Of a stretch of 25,833 nt of DNA, positions 1 to 8,649 are shown piece by piece. This DNA is from CAZRUA01 sp964603125 (GTDB lineage: Bacteria; Bacteroidota; Bacteroidia; B-17B0; Aurantibacillaceae). Where the stretch lies: assembly GCA_964603125.1 (NCBI GenBank), contig CAZRUA010000049.1:1-25833 (forward strand), given 5' to 3'. A program made the position numbers and the translations under genes. The notes beneath the pieces were generated by a model that did not search any database, was not told the DNA's origin, and worked only from the letters and a program-made list of their open reading frames with translations. Numbering within the stretch: position 1 is the first letter of the stretch; each line of letters starts with the position of its first letter.

Positions 1-282
1 TACGCTGCAGTTTATGAAATAAATATGTTGCGTTGTATTTTCTGTGGTTTGTGTGAAGAAGCTTGTCCTAAAGAAGCAATTTTCTTAACTGATAGAATTG
101 TTGATGCTGAATTTGAGCGTGACGATTTTGTTTACGGAAAAGATAAATTAGTTGAAACTTTAGAAAAGCGTATTGATGTAAGTAAACGTCAAACAAAAGA
201 AGTAGCTGAGTTTAAAAAAATACAAGGCTTAAAGCATAATGAGTTGTTTGATGCAAAAAAATTAAACAAAGGAAATCACTAA
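1..282 (+). CDS. nuoI: NADH-quinone oxidoreductase subunit I, C-terminal part (5' end outside window)
   Basis: Ferredoxin-like subunit of complex I that relays electrons through two 4Fe-4S clusters in the peripheral arm. Only the C-terminal 93 residues are in the window. The frame is open from base 1 and encodes YAAVYEINMLRC, so the ATG at 25 is an internal methionine and not the start. The second cluster motif CxxCxxCxxxCP is seen with cysteine codons at 34, 43, 52 and 64. The tail is charged and lysine-rich. nuoJ follows after a 23-nt A/T-rich spacer, and the order I-J-K-L-M-N is the usual nuo order. Identification rests on the motif plus the operon context and is firm; the truncation is caused by the window edge. 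Confidence 0.93.
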   Translation, partial: YAAVYEINMLRCIFCGLCEEACPKEAIFLTDRIVDAEFERDDFVYGKDKLVETLEKRIDVSKRQTKEVAEFKKIQGLKHNELFDAKKLNKGNH

Positions 283-305
283 ATTAAAATTGTAAATAAA
301 AAAAT

Positions 306-818
306 ATGTTAGGTTATACAATTACACAATGGCTTTTCGGAATACTATCCTTTCTTGCAATTATGTTTGCATTAATGGTGGTATTTAGCCGTAATCCAGT
401 TAATAGCGTTTTATACTTAGTCTTGACTTTCTTTTGCATTGCAGGCCACTATTTGTTGTTAAATGCTCAGTTTTTAGCAGTTGTTCATATTGTTGTTTAT
501 GCAGGTGCAATTATGGTACTATTCTTATTCGTAATCATGTTAATGAATTTGAATCAAGATTCTGAACCACAAAAAACGGTAATGTCGAAGATTATTGCAG
601 GTACAATAGGTGGTTTATTGTTGTTTGTTTTAATTGGCGCATTAAAAGGTGCTGATCAAATGAAGCAAGTGCAAGCAGGTAATTCAGAAATTGGTTTAGT
701 GAAAAAATTAGGACAAGTTTTGTTTGGAGAATTTTTATTCCCATTCGAAGTTGCTTCTATTTTGTTGCTAGCTGCGTTGGTTGGTGCAATTATGATTGGT
801 AAAAAGGATGCTAAATAA
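306..818 (+). CDS. nuoJ: NADH-quinone oxidoreductase subunit J
   Basis: Membrane subunit of complex I (ND6 homologue), 170 residues, in the inner membrane beside NuoK and NuoA. The protein shows about five hydrophobic helices. The third contains the conserved VVYAGAIMVLFLFVIML stretch, the ND6 helix known to carry a pi-bulge that links quinone chemistry to proton pumping. Length is normal for the family. It starts at ATG 306 after an A-rich leader with no Shine-Dalgarno sequence, as usual in Bacteroidota, and nuoK follows after 21 nt. Very likely cotranscribed with the rest of nuo. Confidence 0.95.
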   Translation: MLGYTITQWLFGILSFLAIMFALMVVFSRNPVNSVLYLVLTFFCIAGHYLLLNAQFLAVVHIVVYAGAIMVLFLFVIMLMNLNQDSEPQKTVMSKIIAGTIGGLLLFVLIGALKGADQMKQVQAGNSEIGLVKKLGQVLFGEFLFPFEVASILLLAALVGAIMIGKKDAK

Positions 819-839
819 TATTAAATAAAATTAGATAAC

Positions 840-1151
840 ATGATAAACGGAATTTCTATAAACTATTACATTTTACTTTCAACGCTGTTGTTTACGATTG
901 GAGCAATTGGCGTTATGGCACGCAGAAATGCAATTATTATTTTTATGTGTGTTGAATTAATGCTTAATGCAGTAAACTTATTATTGGTTTCTTTTAGCAC
1001 TTTACACGGAGATGCAAATGGACAAGTATTTGTATTTTTTATTATGGCAGTAGCAGCAGCCGAGGTTGCAGTGGGATTAGCCATTTTATCAATGATTTAC
1101 AGAAATATCAAGAGTATTGATATTGATTTATTGAGCAACTTAAAAAATTAG
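840..1151 (+). CDS. nuoK: NADH-quinone oxidoreductase subunit K
   Basis: Small three-helix membrane subunit (ND4L homologue), 103 residues, part of the E-channel of complex I. Two membrane-buried glutamates essential in the E. coli protein are present as Glu39 (in CVELMLNAVNLL) and Glu75 (in AVAAAEVAVGLA). They are 36 residues apart, the same spacing as E. coli Glu36 and Glu72. Start is ATG at 840, 21 nt after nuoJ; nuoL begins 24 nt downstream. An open frame on the opposite strand here is a shadow. Confidence 0.96.
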   Translation: MINGISINYYILLSTLLFTIGAIGVMARRNAIIIFMCVELMLNAVNLLLVSFSTLHGDANGQVFVFFIMAVAAAEVAVGLAILSMIYRNIKSIDIDLLSNLKN

Positions 1152-1175
1152 AAACAGAATTATATAAATATTTTT

Positions 1176-3062
1176 ATGATTAAATTAATTGCATTAGTTC
1201 CTTTATTTCCACTACTAGGTTTTTTAATAAACTCCTTTTTTGGAAAAAAATTAGGTAAAAGCGCATCAGGTATTATTGCTGCAGGAAGTATTTTAGCTTC
1301 TTTTGTTGTAGCTCTTTTAGTTTTTATTGAAGTAAAAGCAACTGGAGCTTCTCAAAATGTTGAGCTGTTTTCATGGATTTCTTCTGATACTCTTCAAGTT
1401 CCATTTGCATTTTTGGTAGACCCATTATCTTCATTATTTTTATTAATAATAACTGGTATTGGATTTTTAATACATGTTTATTCTATTGGATACATGCACG
1501 ATGATGAAGGGTTCACAAGATTCTTTTCATACTTAAACCTTTTCGTTTTCTTCATGCTTTTATTAGTGTTAGGAAATAACTACCTAATATTATTTGTGGG
1601 TTGGGAAGGTGTTGGTTTATGTTCGTATTTATTAATTGGATTTTGGTTTAAGAATACAGCTTATAACAATGCGGCAAAAAAAGCTTTTATCATTAATCGA
1701 ATTGGTGATTTAGGTTTTTTATTGGGAATGCTTTTAATTTTTGTAAATTATAACTCATTAACATTCCAAAATGTATTTGCTCCAGGTGCTGGTACTTTTA
1801 CAAGCGAAGGAACTAAAACAGCAATTGCTTTATTATTGTTTGTAGGAGCAATGGGTAAATCAGCTCAAATACCTTTATACACTTGGTTACCTGACGCGAT
1901 GGCGGGTCCAACTCCTGTATCTGCGTTAATACACGCTGCAACAATGGTAACTGCCGGTATTTATATGGTTGTTCGTTCAAATGTTTTCTATATGTCTTCT
2001 GAAGTTGCTTCTGAGTTTGTAGCAATTATTGGTATAGCTACTGCTTTATTTGCAGCAACAATTGGTCTTCTTCAAACAGATATCAAAAAAATTCTGGCTT
2101 ATTCAACTGTTTCACAATTAGGCTTAATGTTTTTAGCATTAGGTGTTCATGCTTATAGCACTGCTGTTTTCCATGTCGCTACTCATGCATTTTTTAAAGC
2201 ATTATTATTCTTAGGCGCAGGTTCTGTTATACATGCTATGGGCGGCGAACAGGATATACGTAAGATGGGTGGTTTAAAAGGAAAAATCAAAATCACTTTT
2301 GTAACTATGTTAATTGGAACAATTGCAATTAGTGGTATTCCCCCATTCTCAGGTTTCTTTAGTAAGGATGAGATACTAGCGCATGTTGCTGATCATAATA
2401 AATTTTTATGGTTATTAGGAAGTATTGCTTCAATGTTAACAGCTTTCTATATGTTCCGAATGTTGTATTTAACATTCTGGGGTAAGTTCAGAGGTACTCA
2501 CGAACAAGAACATCATTTACATGAATCACCAAAATCAATGACAATTCCTTTAATGGTATTGGCGGCCTTATCAATCTTAGGCGGACTAATTGGATTACCT
2601 GAATTTTGGCACATGCCAAACTGGATAAGTGAATTTTTGGAGCCAGTAGCTCCTAAATTAACTTCGACTTTAAGTCATAGCGAGGAATGGACTTATATGG
2701 GGTTAGCAGTGTTAGCTGCTGCTACAACCATTTATTTTGCTTATATGATGTTCATAAAAAACAAGGTATTACCAGCTAACTCAATAAAGGAAATGAAACC
2801 TTGGCAACGTTTAATTTACAATAAGTACAAAGTGGATGAATTATATGAGTCGGTTATTACAAAACCAGTTGATGGAATTGGAACCGCTTCTGATCAAGTA
2901 TTGGAAAAGCAAATTGTTGATGGTACAGTAAATGGAACTGGTGTTACCGTTACATGGTTAAGTGGATTAACCAAGCAATTGCAAACAGGTCATATTGGTT
3001 TTTATTTATTTGCAATGGTAATAGGTATCATCATTGTTTTATTTACAAGTTTAGTTAAGTAA
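1176..3062 (+). CDS. nuoL: NADH-quinone oxidoreductase subunit L
   Basis: Distal antiporter-like proton-pumping subunit of complex I (ND5 homologue), 628 residues, with many hydrophobic helices. Channel residues known from the family are visible: Glu144 (VGWEGVGLCSY), Lys228 (GAMGKSAQIPLYTWLPDAM) and His253 (ALIHAATMVTAG). A C-terminal extension with charged segments (about residues 455-600) and a last hydrophobic helix fit the lateral helix and anchor of NuoL, which separates it from NuoM and NuoN. Full length, ATG start, no damage seen. It sits between nuoK (24 nt) and nuoM (32 nt). Confidence 0.96.
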   Translation: MIKLIALVPLFPLLGFLINSFFGKKLGKSASGIIAAGSILASFVVALLVFIEVKATGASQNVELFSWISSDTLQVPFAFLVDPLSSLFLLIITGIGFLIHVYSIGYMHDDEGFTRFFSYLNLFVFFMLLLVLGNNYLILFVGWEGVGLCSYLLIGFWFKNTAYNNAAKKAFIINRIGDLGFLLGMLLIFVNYNSLTFQNVFAPGAGTFTSEGTKTAIALLLFVGAMGKSAQIPLYTWLPDAMAGPTPVSALIHAATMVTAGIYMVVRSNVFYMSSEVASEFVAIIGIATALFAATIGLLQTDIKKILAYSTVSQLGLMFLALGVHAYSTAVFHVATHAFFKALLFLGAGSVIHAMGGEQDIRKMGGLKGKIKITFVTMLIGTIAISGIPPFSGFFSKDEILAHVADHNKFLWLLGSIASMLTAFYMFRMLYLTFWGKFRGTHEQEHHLHESPKSMTIPLMVLAALSILGGLIGLPEFWHMPNWISEFLEPVAPKLTSTLSHSEEWTYMGLAVLAAATTIYFAYMMFIKNKVLPANSIKEMKPWQRLIYNKYKVDELYESVITKPVDGIGTASDQVLEKQIVDGTVNGTGVTVTWLSGLTKQLQTGHIGFYLFAMVIGIIIVLFTSLVK

Positions 3063-3094
3063 TTCATCATAAAAATATTATAACAAAATAAAGT

Positions 3095-4543
3095 ATGTTA
3101 ACAGGTTTATTAATTATTTTTCCGCTACTAGCTTCAATCTTGGTTTTCTTATCCAAAGGGAAAACGGCGCGTAATTTAGCATTAGGAGCAAGTGTGTTAG
3201 AATTTATTCTTTCTTTAATTGTTGTTTTTCAGTTTAAGCACGATCCTTCAAGTAAGTTGTTAAGTTTAGATTGTTCTTGGATTACAGCAATTGGCGCCAA
3301 GTTTGCCGTTTCAGTGGATGGGATAAGCATTTTACTAGTTTTATTAACTACATTCTTAACGCCTTTAATTATTTTATCTTCTTATAAGAATGAATACGAA
3401 AAACCAAACAATTTTTACGGTTTAATCTTGGTTATGCAAATGGCTTTAGTTGGTGTATTTGCAGCAACTGATGGTTTCTTATTTTATATTTTCTGGGAAT
3501 TAGCTTTAATTCCAATTTACTTTATTTGTTTGCTTTGGGGTGGCGAAAATCGCGCACGTATTACATTTAAGTTTTTTGTTTACACTTTACTAGGTAGTTT
3601 ATTTATGCTAGTAGGTTTAATTTATTTACATAGCCACACTGCTAATTCATGGGCTTGGAATGATTTAGTAACTGCAGGTAGAACAATGACAGCCGATCAA
3701 CAATCTGTTGTATTTTGGTTAATATTTGTTGCATTTGCTATTAAAATGCCTGTATTTCCTTTGCACACTTGGCAGCCAGATACTTATGTTACAGCTCCAA
3801 CCCAAGGAACAATGTTGCTTTCGGGTATAATGTTAAAAATGGGAACTTTTGGTTTAATTAAATGGTTACTACCTATTGTTCCTCTTGGTTTAGAAAAATG
3901 GGGTGGTACAGCAATCACATTCTCGGTTGTAGGAATTATTTATGCCTCAGTAATTGCTATAGTTCAAAGGGATTACAAGCGTTTAATAGCTTATTCATCT
4001 ATTGCTCACGTAGGATTAATAGCTGCTGGTATTTTGGCTGCTAACCAACAAGGTGTGCAAGGTGCAGTTATTCAAATGTTAGGCCATGGTGTTAATGTGG
4101 TAGGTTTATTCTTAATTGCTGATATTTTATTGCGTCACACTGGTACGAGAAATACAGATGAGCTAGGCGGTATTAGAAATGTAAATTCAAATTTTGCAGT
4201 TTTGTTCTTAATAGTTTTGTTAGGCTCGGTTGCCCTTCCATTAACAAATGGTTTTGTAGGCGAGTTCTTATTATTAAATGGTGTTTATCAATATGGTGCA
4301 GTTACGGCAGGATTTGCGGGCTTAACAGTTATTTTAGGAGCAGTTTATATGTTACGTTCGTATCAAAAAATTATGTTGGGTGAGGTTACTTCAACAACAG
4401 CAAATTTTGGACGCATAGCGCCAACTGATAAAGCAGTTTTGGTAATCATTTGTATAGTTATTATTGTATTTGGTGTTTATCCAAAACCTATCAATGATAT
4501 TGCTGAACCAGCAGTAAAAGCATTAATAAGTAATTTAAAATAA
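3095..4543 (+). CDS. nuoM: NADH-quinone oxidoreductase subunit M
   Basis: Antiporter-like proton-pumping subunit of complex I (ND4 homologue), 482 residues, inner membrane. The half-channel residues are present: Glu135 in YIFWELALIPIYF and Lys217 in FAIKMPVFPLHTWQPDTY. The segment with APTQGTMLLSGIMLKMGTFG is typical of NuoM. Length is slightly below the E. coli protein, as is common in Bacteroidota. Start ATG 3095 follows a 32-nt A/T-rich spacer after nuoL; nuoN follows after 25 nt. Confidence 0.96.
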   Translation: MLTGLLIIFPLLASILVFLSKGKTARNLALGASVLEFILSLIVVFQFKHDPSSKLLSLDCSWITAIGAKFAVSVDGISILLVLLTTFLTPLIILSSYKNEYEKPNNFYGLILVMQMALVGVFAATDGFLFYIFWELALIPIYFICLLWGGENRARITFKFFVYTLLGSLFMLVGLIYLHSHTANSWAWNDLVTAGRTMTADQQSVVFWLIFVAFAIKMPVFPLHTWQPDTYVTAPTQGTMLLSGIMLKMGTFGLIKWLLPIVPLGLEKWGGTAITFSVVGIIYASVIAIVQRDYKRLIAYSSIAHVGLIAAGILAANQQGVQGAVIQMLGHGVNVVGLFLIADILLRHTGTRNTDELGGIRNVNSNFAVLFLIVLLGSVALPLTNGFVGEFLLLNGVYQYGAVTAGFAGLTVILGAVYMLRSYQKIMLGEVTSTTANFGRIAPTDKAVLVIICIVIIVFGVYPKPINDIAEPAVKALISNLK

Positions 4544-4568
4544 TTTAAAAGATATATAATTTAAAAGT

Positions 4569-5981
4569 ATGAAGGGTATTTTCATCATAAGCGGACTAGG
4601 AATTCTGGCCATGTTATCAGAAATTTTCAAGTTTAAAAAATTATTGTTTCCAATTGTATTGTTAGGAGTTCTTGCAGCTTATGTAAGTAATTTCTTTGAG
4701 TGGAACACTGATTTTAGTGCAGGCGGACCATTTAAGATATTTGATAACATGATTCGTTTTGATAATGTTTCATTAGCATTTAGCGGAGTTATATTAGCTA
4801 CTTTACTTTTATGGTTTGTTTTAGCGAACGATTGTTTTGAAAAGGAAACAACCATCGCTGATCATTTTACTTTGGTGTTGTTTTCAGTAGTGGGTGCTTT
4901 AATGATGGTTTCATATACTAACATGACTACTTTATTTTTAGGTATCGAAACATTATCAATCCCAATGTATGTTTTAGCAGCAAGTCAAAAAAACCGTTTG
5001 GCTTCAAACGAAGCTGGTTTTAAGTATTTAATTATGGGCTCATTTGCGTCTGGGTTTTTACTATTTGGTATGGCGTTAGTTTATGGTGCAACTGCTTCAT
5101 TTGATATTGCAACTATAGCAAGCTATACAATGGGTAACACAGCAATTCCAGGTTTCTTTTATGTTGGTGTAATGATGATGTTAGTTGCAATGTGTTTTAA
5201 AGTTGGCGCAGCGCCTTTCCACTTCTGGACACCAGATGTATATCAAGGTTCTCCAACTGTAATTACGGCATTAATGAGTACTGTTGTTAAAACAGCTGCT
5301 TTTGCTGCTTTTATTCGTTTATTTATGTTTGGGTTCTTATCAACTTCAGGAACATGGAGCACAACACTTTCTGTAATTATTGCTTTATCTCTTGTAATAT
5401 CAAATATTACCGCTGCAACGCAAACCAGCGTGAAGCGCATGTTAGCCTATTCAAGTATAAGCCACGCAGCATTTATGTTAATGGCAATTTTGGCAGGTAA
5501 TAATGCGGCAGGTGGATATAATGTAAGTTCAATGCCAGCTGTATTGTATTATTCTTTAGCATATAGTATTGGTTCTATAACTGCATTTACTGTATTGTAC
5601 AATGTTGCAAAAAAATCTGGAAACGAAAGTTTTGATGCATTTAATGGTTTAGCTAAGCGCAGTCCTATGTTGGCAGCTTGTATGACCATTGCAATGTTAT
5701 CTTTAGCAGGTATTCCAATTACGGGCGGTTTCTTCGCTAAGTATTTTATCTTTTCAACTTTAATAGGAACAAGCTTTAAATGGTTATTGATTTTAGCGGT
5801 ATTAACTTCGGCTGTTGGTGTTTATTATTATTTCCGAGTTATTATTGCAATGTACTTTAAACCAGCAAATACAGAAGAAAAGGTTGAGCTTGAAACCTCT
5901 CATGTTTTCTTGGTTGTATTTACTAGCTTGGTTACTTTAGCAATTGGTGTTGTACCAGATTTAATTATTAAGTTAATCTAA
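4569..5981 (+). CDS. nuoN: NADH-quinone oxidoreductase subunit N
   Basis: Third antiporter-like proton-pumping subunit of complex I (ND2 homologue), 470 residues. Glu127 (FLGIETLSIPMYVL), Lys152 (GFKYLIMGSF) and Lys211 (CFKVGAAPFHFWTPDVY) occupy the positions of the proton-path residues of the family. It is the last nuo gene. No terminator-like hairpin follows the TAA stop; instead the next reading frame opens within a few bases, so transcription probably runs on into the envelope genes downstream. Confidence 0.96.
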   Translation: MKGIFIISGLGILAMLSEIFKFKKLLFPIVLLGVLAAYVSNFFEWNTDFSAGGPFKIFDNMIRFDNVSLAFSGVILATLLLWFVLANDCFEKETTIADHFTLVLFSVVGALMMVSYTNMTTLFLGIETLSIPMYVLAASQKNRLASNEAGFKYLIMGSFASGFLLFGMALVYGATASFDIATIASYTMGNTAIPGFFYVGVMMMLVAMCFKVGAAPFHFWTPDVYQGSPTVITALMSTVVKTAAFAAFIRLFMFGFLSTSGTWSTTLSVIIALSLVISNITAATQTSVKRMLAYSSISHAAFMLMAILAGNNAAGGYNVSSMPAVLYYSLAYSIGSITAFTVLYNVAKKSGNESFDAFNGLAKRSPMLAACMTIAMLSLAGIPITGGFFAKYFIFSTLIGTSFKWLLILAVLTSAVGVYYYFRVIIAMYFKPANTEEKVELETSHVFLVVFTSLVTLAIGVVPDLIIKLI

Positions 5982-5992
5982 AACTCTAGAAC

Positions 5993-7462
5993 CTGTACCG
6001 CAAAATATTCATAACCGGCCTTGTATTCCATATCATCGCCGCTATATTTAGTATTGGATATTATCACTGCGATGAGCTGTATCAAATTGTTGAGATGGCT
6101 GGGTATAAATTGGGTTTAAATTCGTTAGCTGAATTACCATGGGAATATCCAAACCAAATGCGTTCAGGAATTCAGCCTTTAATGGTTTTTTCGTTTACAA
6201 AAGTTTGTTGGGCTGTAGGTATTAATAATCCATTTACAATAACGCTCTTTTTAAGATTAGCGCATTCGCTGTTTTCATTTTTTGCTTGTTGGTGGTTATT
6301 CAAAATATTTGTAAAGAAAATTGATAGTCCAGTTCATCGCCAATGGTTAGCTTTTCTAACAGTTTTATTGTGGTGTATTCCATATTTTCATGCACGACTT
6401 TCTAGCGAAAATTTATCCGCCTCCTTATTTATAATCGCATTGTGTTTGTATTTAAAGGAAGTGAAAACGAATAATTTAGTAAACACTTTACTTATAGGTT
6501 TATTTTTGGGATTATCCGTAGTCGTTAGGTTTCAAGCTGGTTTTATGGTGTTTGGTTTTGGAATGTGGTTGTTATTTATTCAACGAGAGAAATTAGTTCA
6601 ATTAACAACAATGTTTTTAGGAATTGTGCTCGCTGTTGGTCTTGGTTTTATTATTGATTATTGGTTTTATGGGGAATGGACTTGCAGCGCTTGGAACTAT
6701 TTAAATTTAAACATTATACAGGGTAAAGTAGCAAATTTCGGTAAAGAACCTTGGTATTTTTTTATTAGTGAAGGCTTTATTAAAATTATTCCTCCCTTGA
6801 GTCTTTTTGTTTTTGCTGGTTTCGCTTCACTTTGGATTTTTAAACCGAAACATGTTTTAACTTGGTTGACTTTGCCTTATGTATTTATTCATTTTTTTGT
6901 TGTTCATAAGGAGTTGAGGTTTTTATTTCCGCTAATTAATTTTTTGCCAATTATCTTAATACTCTTTTTTCAGGAGATAAGTGAACGACAAGAAACAAGT
7001 AAATTTTTTAATAAGCTTTATCGTATAAATCCTAGGTATTTAATTATACCATTTATGATTTTAAATTCAGGGGCTTTATTAGTAGCTAGTTTAAAGGCAT
7101 CCGATAATCATATATCTACAACAAAATTTTTGTATGAGAATTACAATAAGCCAACAAATGTTTTATTTACAAAGGTAGATCCTTTAGGTTTAGATATACA
7201 ATTGCATTATTACACCAAGCCTTATATACAAACTATAAATATTTTGAGTGACGACTCAATTGAAAAATTTATTGATAGTAAAAAAGGCAACCTTTGGTTA
7301 AGTGAGGAGTTTTATGATGAGAGCATCATTAAGAAGGGCAATTATACATACAAGAAGGTATATTGCAATTTACCAGAATGGGTGAAACATGTGAATGTAA
7401 ATAATTTTTTAGCACGCACTCATATAGTAACTCTATTCGAAATTTCTAAAAATGATAATTAG
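5993..7462 (+). CDS. GT22-like (ALG9/PIG-B type) membrane glycosyltransferase with a non-canonical start codon
   Basis: Predicted integral-membrane GT-C glycosyltransferase that uses a polyprenyl-phosphate sugar donor on the outer face of the inner membrane. The acceptor is unknown. The first ATG (6095) cuts off conserved sequence. The same frame is open back to a TAG at 5987-5989 and encodes a hydrophobic helix followed by YHCDELYQIVEMAG. This places the acidic His-x-Asp-Glu motif of GT22 enzymes at residues 25-28 if CTG 5993 is the start. Next comes PWEYPNQMRSGIQP, matching the family's Trp-Glu-Tyr ... Arg-Ser ... Pro loop, then about nine more helices and a soluble tail (from about residue 375). 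Between the TAG and 6095 no ATG, GTG or TTG lies in frame; CTG 5993 is the best candidate and AUA or AUU codons are alternatives. Length from CTG is 489 residues. Its 3' end overlaps the next gene by 11 nt. Family call good, start uncertain. Confidence 0.72.
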   Translation: MYRKIFITGLVFHIIAAIFSIGYYHCDELYQIVEMAGYKLGLNSLAELPWEYPNQMRSGIQPLMVFSFTKVCWAVGINNPFTITLFLRLAHSLFSFFACWWLFKIFVKKIDSPVHRQWLAFLTVLLWCIPYFHARLSSENLSASLFIIALCLYLKEVKTNNLVNTLLIGLFLGLSVVVRFQAGFMVFGFGMWLLFIQREKLVQLTTMFLGIVLAVGLGFIIDYWFYGEWTCSAWNYLNLNIIQGKVANFGKEPWYFFISEGFIKIIPPLSLFVFAGFASLWIFKPKHVLTWLTLPYVFIHFFVVHKELRFLFPLINFLPIILILFFQEISERQETSKFFNKLYRINPRYLIIPFMILNSGALLVASLKASDNHISTTKFLYENYNKPTNVLFTKVDPLGLDIQLHYYTKPYIQTINILSDDSIEKFIDSKKGNLWLSEEFYDESIIKKGNYTYKKVYCNLPEWVKHVNVNNFLARTHIVTLFEISKNDN

Positions 7463-8084
7463 TGTTTGGGAATTTTTTCAAAATTTACTGAACCCAAAAT
7501 CAATTGTGGCTTTGGGAGTGCCTTTGTTACTTTTTGTGATTTTTGCAGAGACGGGTTTGTTTTTTGGTTTCTTTTTGCCAGGTGATAGCCTTGTATTTAT
7601 AACTGGTTTGTACACTTCTACACATCAAGAATTAATTCACATGTCCTTTTATCCACTTGCTGGCTTAATGATTTTATCAGCTGTATTAGGAAACATTGTA
7701 GGATATTTATTTGGCCGAAGAGTAGGGCGCAATTTGTTTAAACGTGAAGATAGTTTGCTTTTTAAAAAGAGACACTTAATTGCTACCGAAAATTTTTACA
7801 ATAAGTATGGTCCACAAACTCTGGTTTTAGGGAGATTTTTGCCTTATGTGCGAACATTTGCACCTATATTAGCAGGTATAATAAAAATGGATTTTAAATA
7901 CTTTTTAATGTATAATATTTTAGGCGCTGTAGCTTGGATTACAAGTATTTCGGGATTAGGATATTTTTTAGGAAGTCGTTACCCTTGGTTAGAAAATTAT
8001 TTAGGTTATATAGTTATTACTTTTATACTCATAACAACAATCCCAGTTGTTATCATGTATTTTAAAAATAGACCAAAAAAATGA
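7452..8084 (+). CDS. DedA-family (VTT/SNARE-associated domain) membrane protein
   Basis: DedA-family inner-membrane protein of 210 residues. Members of this family are reported to move polyprenyl-phosphate lipid carriers or phospholipids across the membrane. The conserved acidic and basic residues are present: Glu33 (FAETGLFFG), Asp45 (FFLPGDSLVF), Arg128 and Arg134 (GRFLPYVRTFAPILAG). These match the essential Glu, Asp and Arg pairs of E. coli YqjA-type proteins. The hydrophobic pattern with two re-entrant-like segments fits the family. It starts inside the 3' end of the glycosyltransferase gene (11-nt overlap), and its stop overlaps the next start as ATGA, so the three genes are probably translated together. 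The exact lipid substrate cannot be read from sequence. Confidence 0.9.
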   Translation: MIISVWEFFQNLLNPKSIVALGVPLLLFVIFAETGLFFGFFLPGDSLVFITGLYTSTHQELIHMSFYPLAGLMILSAVLGNIVGYLFGRRVGRNLFKREDSLLFKKRHLIATENFYNKYGPQTLVLGRFLPYVRTFAPILAGIIKMDFKYFLMYNILGAVAWITSISGLGYFLGSRYPWLENYLGYIVITFILITTIPVVIMYFKNRPKK

Positions 8085-8608
8085 ATTTTATCGATGTAAT
8101 AATAATAATTCCAATTATTTGGGGAGTTTACAAAGGTTTCACAAAAGGTTTGGTAATGCAGGTAGCTACATTATTTGCTTTTGGTGCTGGTATCTGGGTG
8201 GCACACAACTTTAGTAGTAAGTTGCAAACATGGTTAAACCTCGAATGGAAATATGCACCAATATTGGCATTTAGTATTTTGTTTTTAGGGGTTCTTTTGT
8301 TGGTATGGATGGTGGCAAAGTTTGTTACAGCAAGGGTGAGTGACGTAAGCCTTGGTTTGGTAAATAGGTTAGCTGGTGCTGCTTTTGGAGCATTAAAGTT
8401 TGCTTTAATTTTAAGTGTCTTAATTTTTGTTTTGGATAGTGTTGAAAAGAGCTATCCAACTATTGAGATTAAAACCAAGGATGAATCATTATTGTACAGA
8501 CCAGTGGCAAAAATTGCTCCTATGTTAATTCCTGGTTTAGAGGCTAAGAAATTTAAGGTAGATGCTGATATTCAGATAAAACCAAAAATTGAAACAGTTG
8601 AGGAGTAA
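8081..8608 (+). CDS. CvpA family membrane protein
   Basis: CvpA-family protein of 175 residues. E. coli CvpA is needed for colicin V production and envelope stress tolerance; its molecular function is not settled. The N-terminal MNFIDVIIIIPIIWGVYKGFTKG segment carries the family's hydrophobic stretch plus the Tyr/Lys-Gly turn. Four membrane helices are visible up to about residue 125, followed by a polar tail (about 130-175) rich in Lys and Glu. The ATGA overlap with the DedA gene suggests translational coupling. Family assignment is from the N-terminal motif and topology. Confidence 0.85.
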   Translation: MNFIDVIIIIPIIWGVYKGFTKGLVMQVATLFAFGAGIWVAHNFSSKLQTWLNLEWKYAPILAFSILFLGVLLLVWMVAKFVTARVSDVSLGLVNRLAGAAFGALKFALILSVLIFVLDSVEKSYPTIEIKTKDESLLYRPVAKIAPMLIPGLEAKKFKVDADIQIKPKIETVEE

Positions 8609-8623
8609 ATCAAAAAAATAGTA

Positions 8624-8631
8624 TAATTTTA
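8624..8631 (+). promoter_or_regulatory. Possible -7 box for kynureninase gene
   Basis: TAATTTTA matches the Bacteroidota -7 consensus TAnnTTTG in seven of eight positions and ends 18 nt before the ATG at 8650. A TTG at 8598-8600 lies 23 nt upstream, longer than the ideal spacing. The surroundings are A/T-rich, so a chance match is quite possible. Confidence 0.3.
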
Positions 8632-8649
8632 GGCACAAAAACGCACAAC

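Noticed and set aside
25..282. Complete 85-residue ferredoxin-like gene starting at ATG 25
   Set aside because: The frame is open to the window edge and the upstream codons continue NuoI sequence, so this is a truncated nuoI and ATG 25 is internal.
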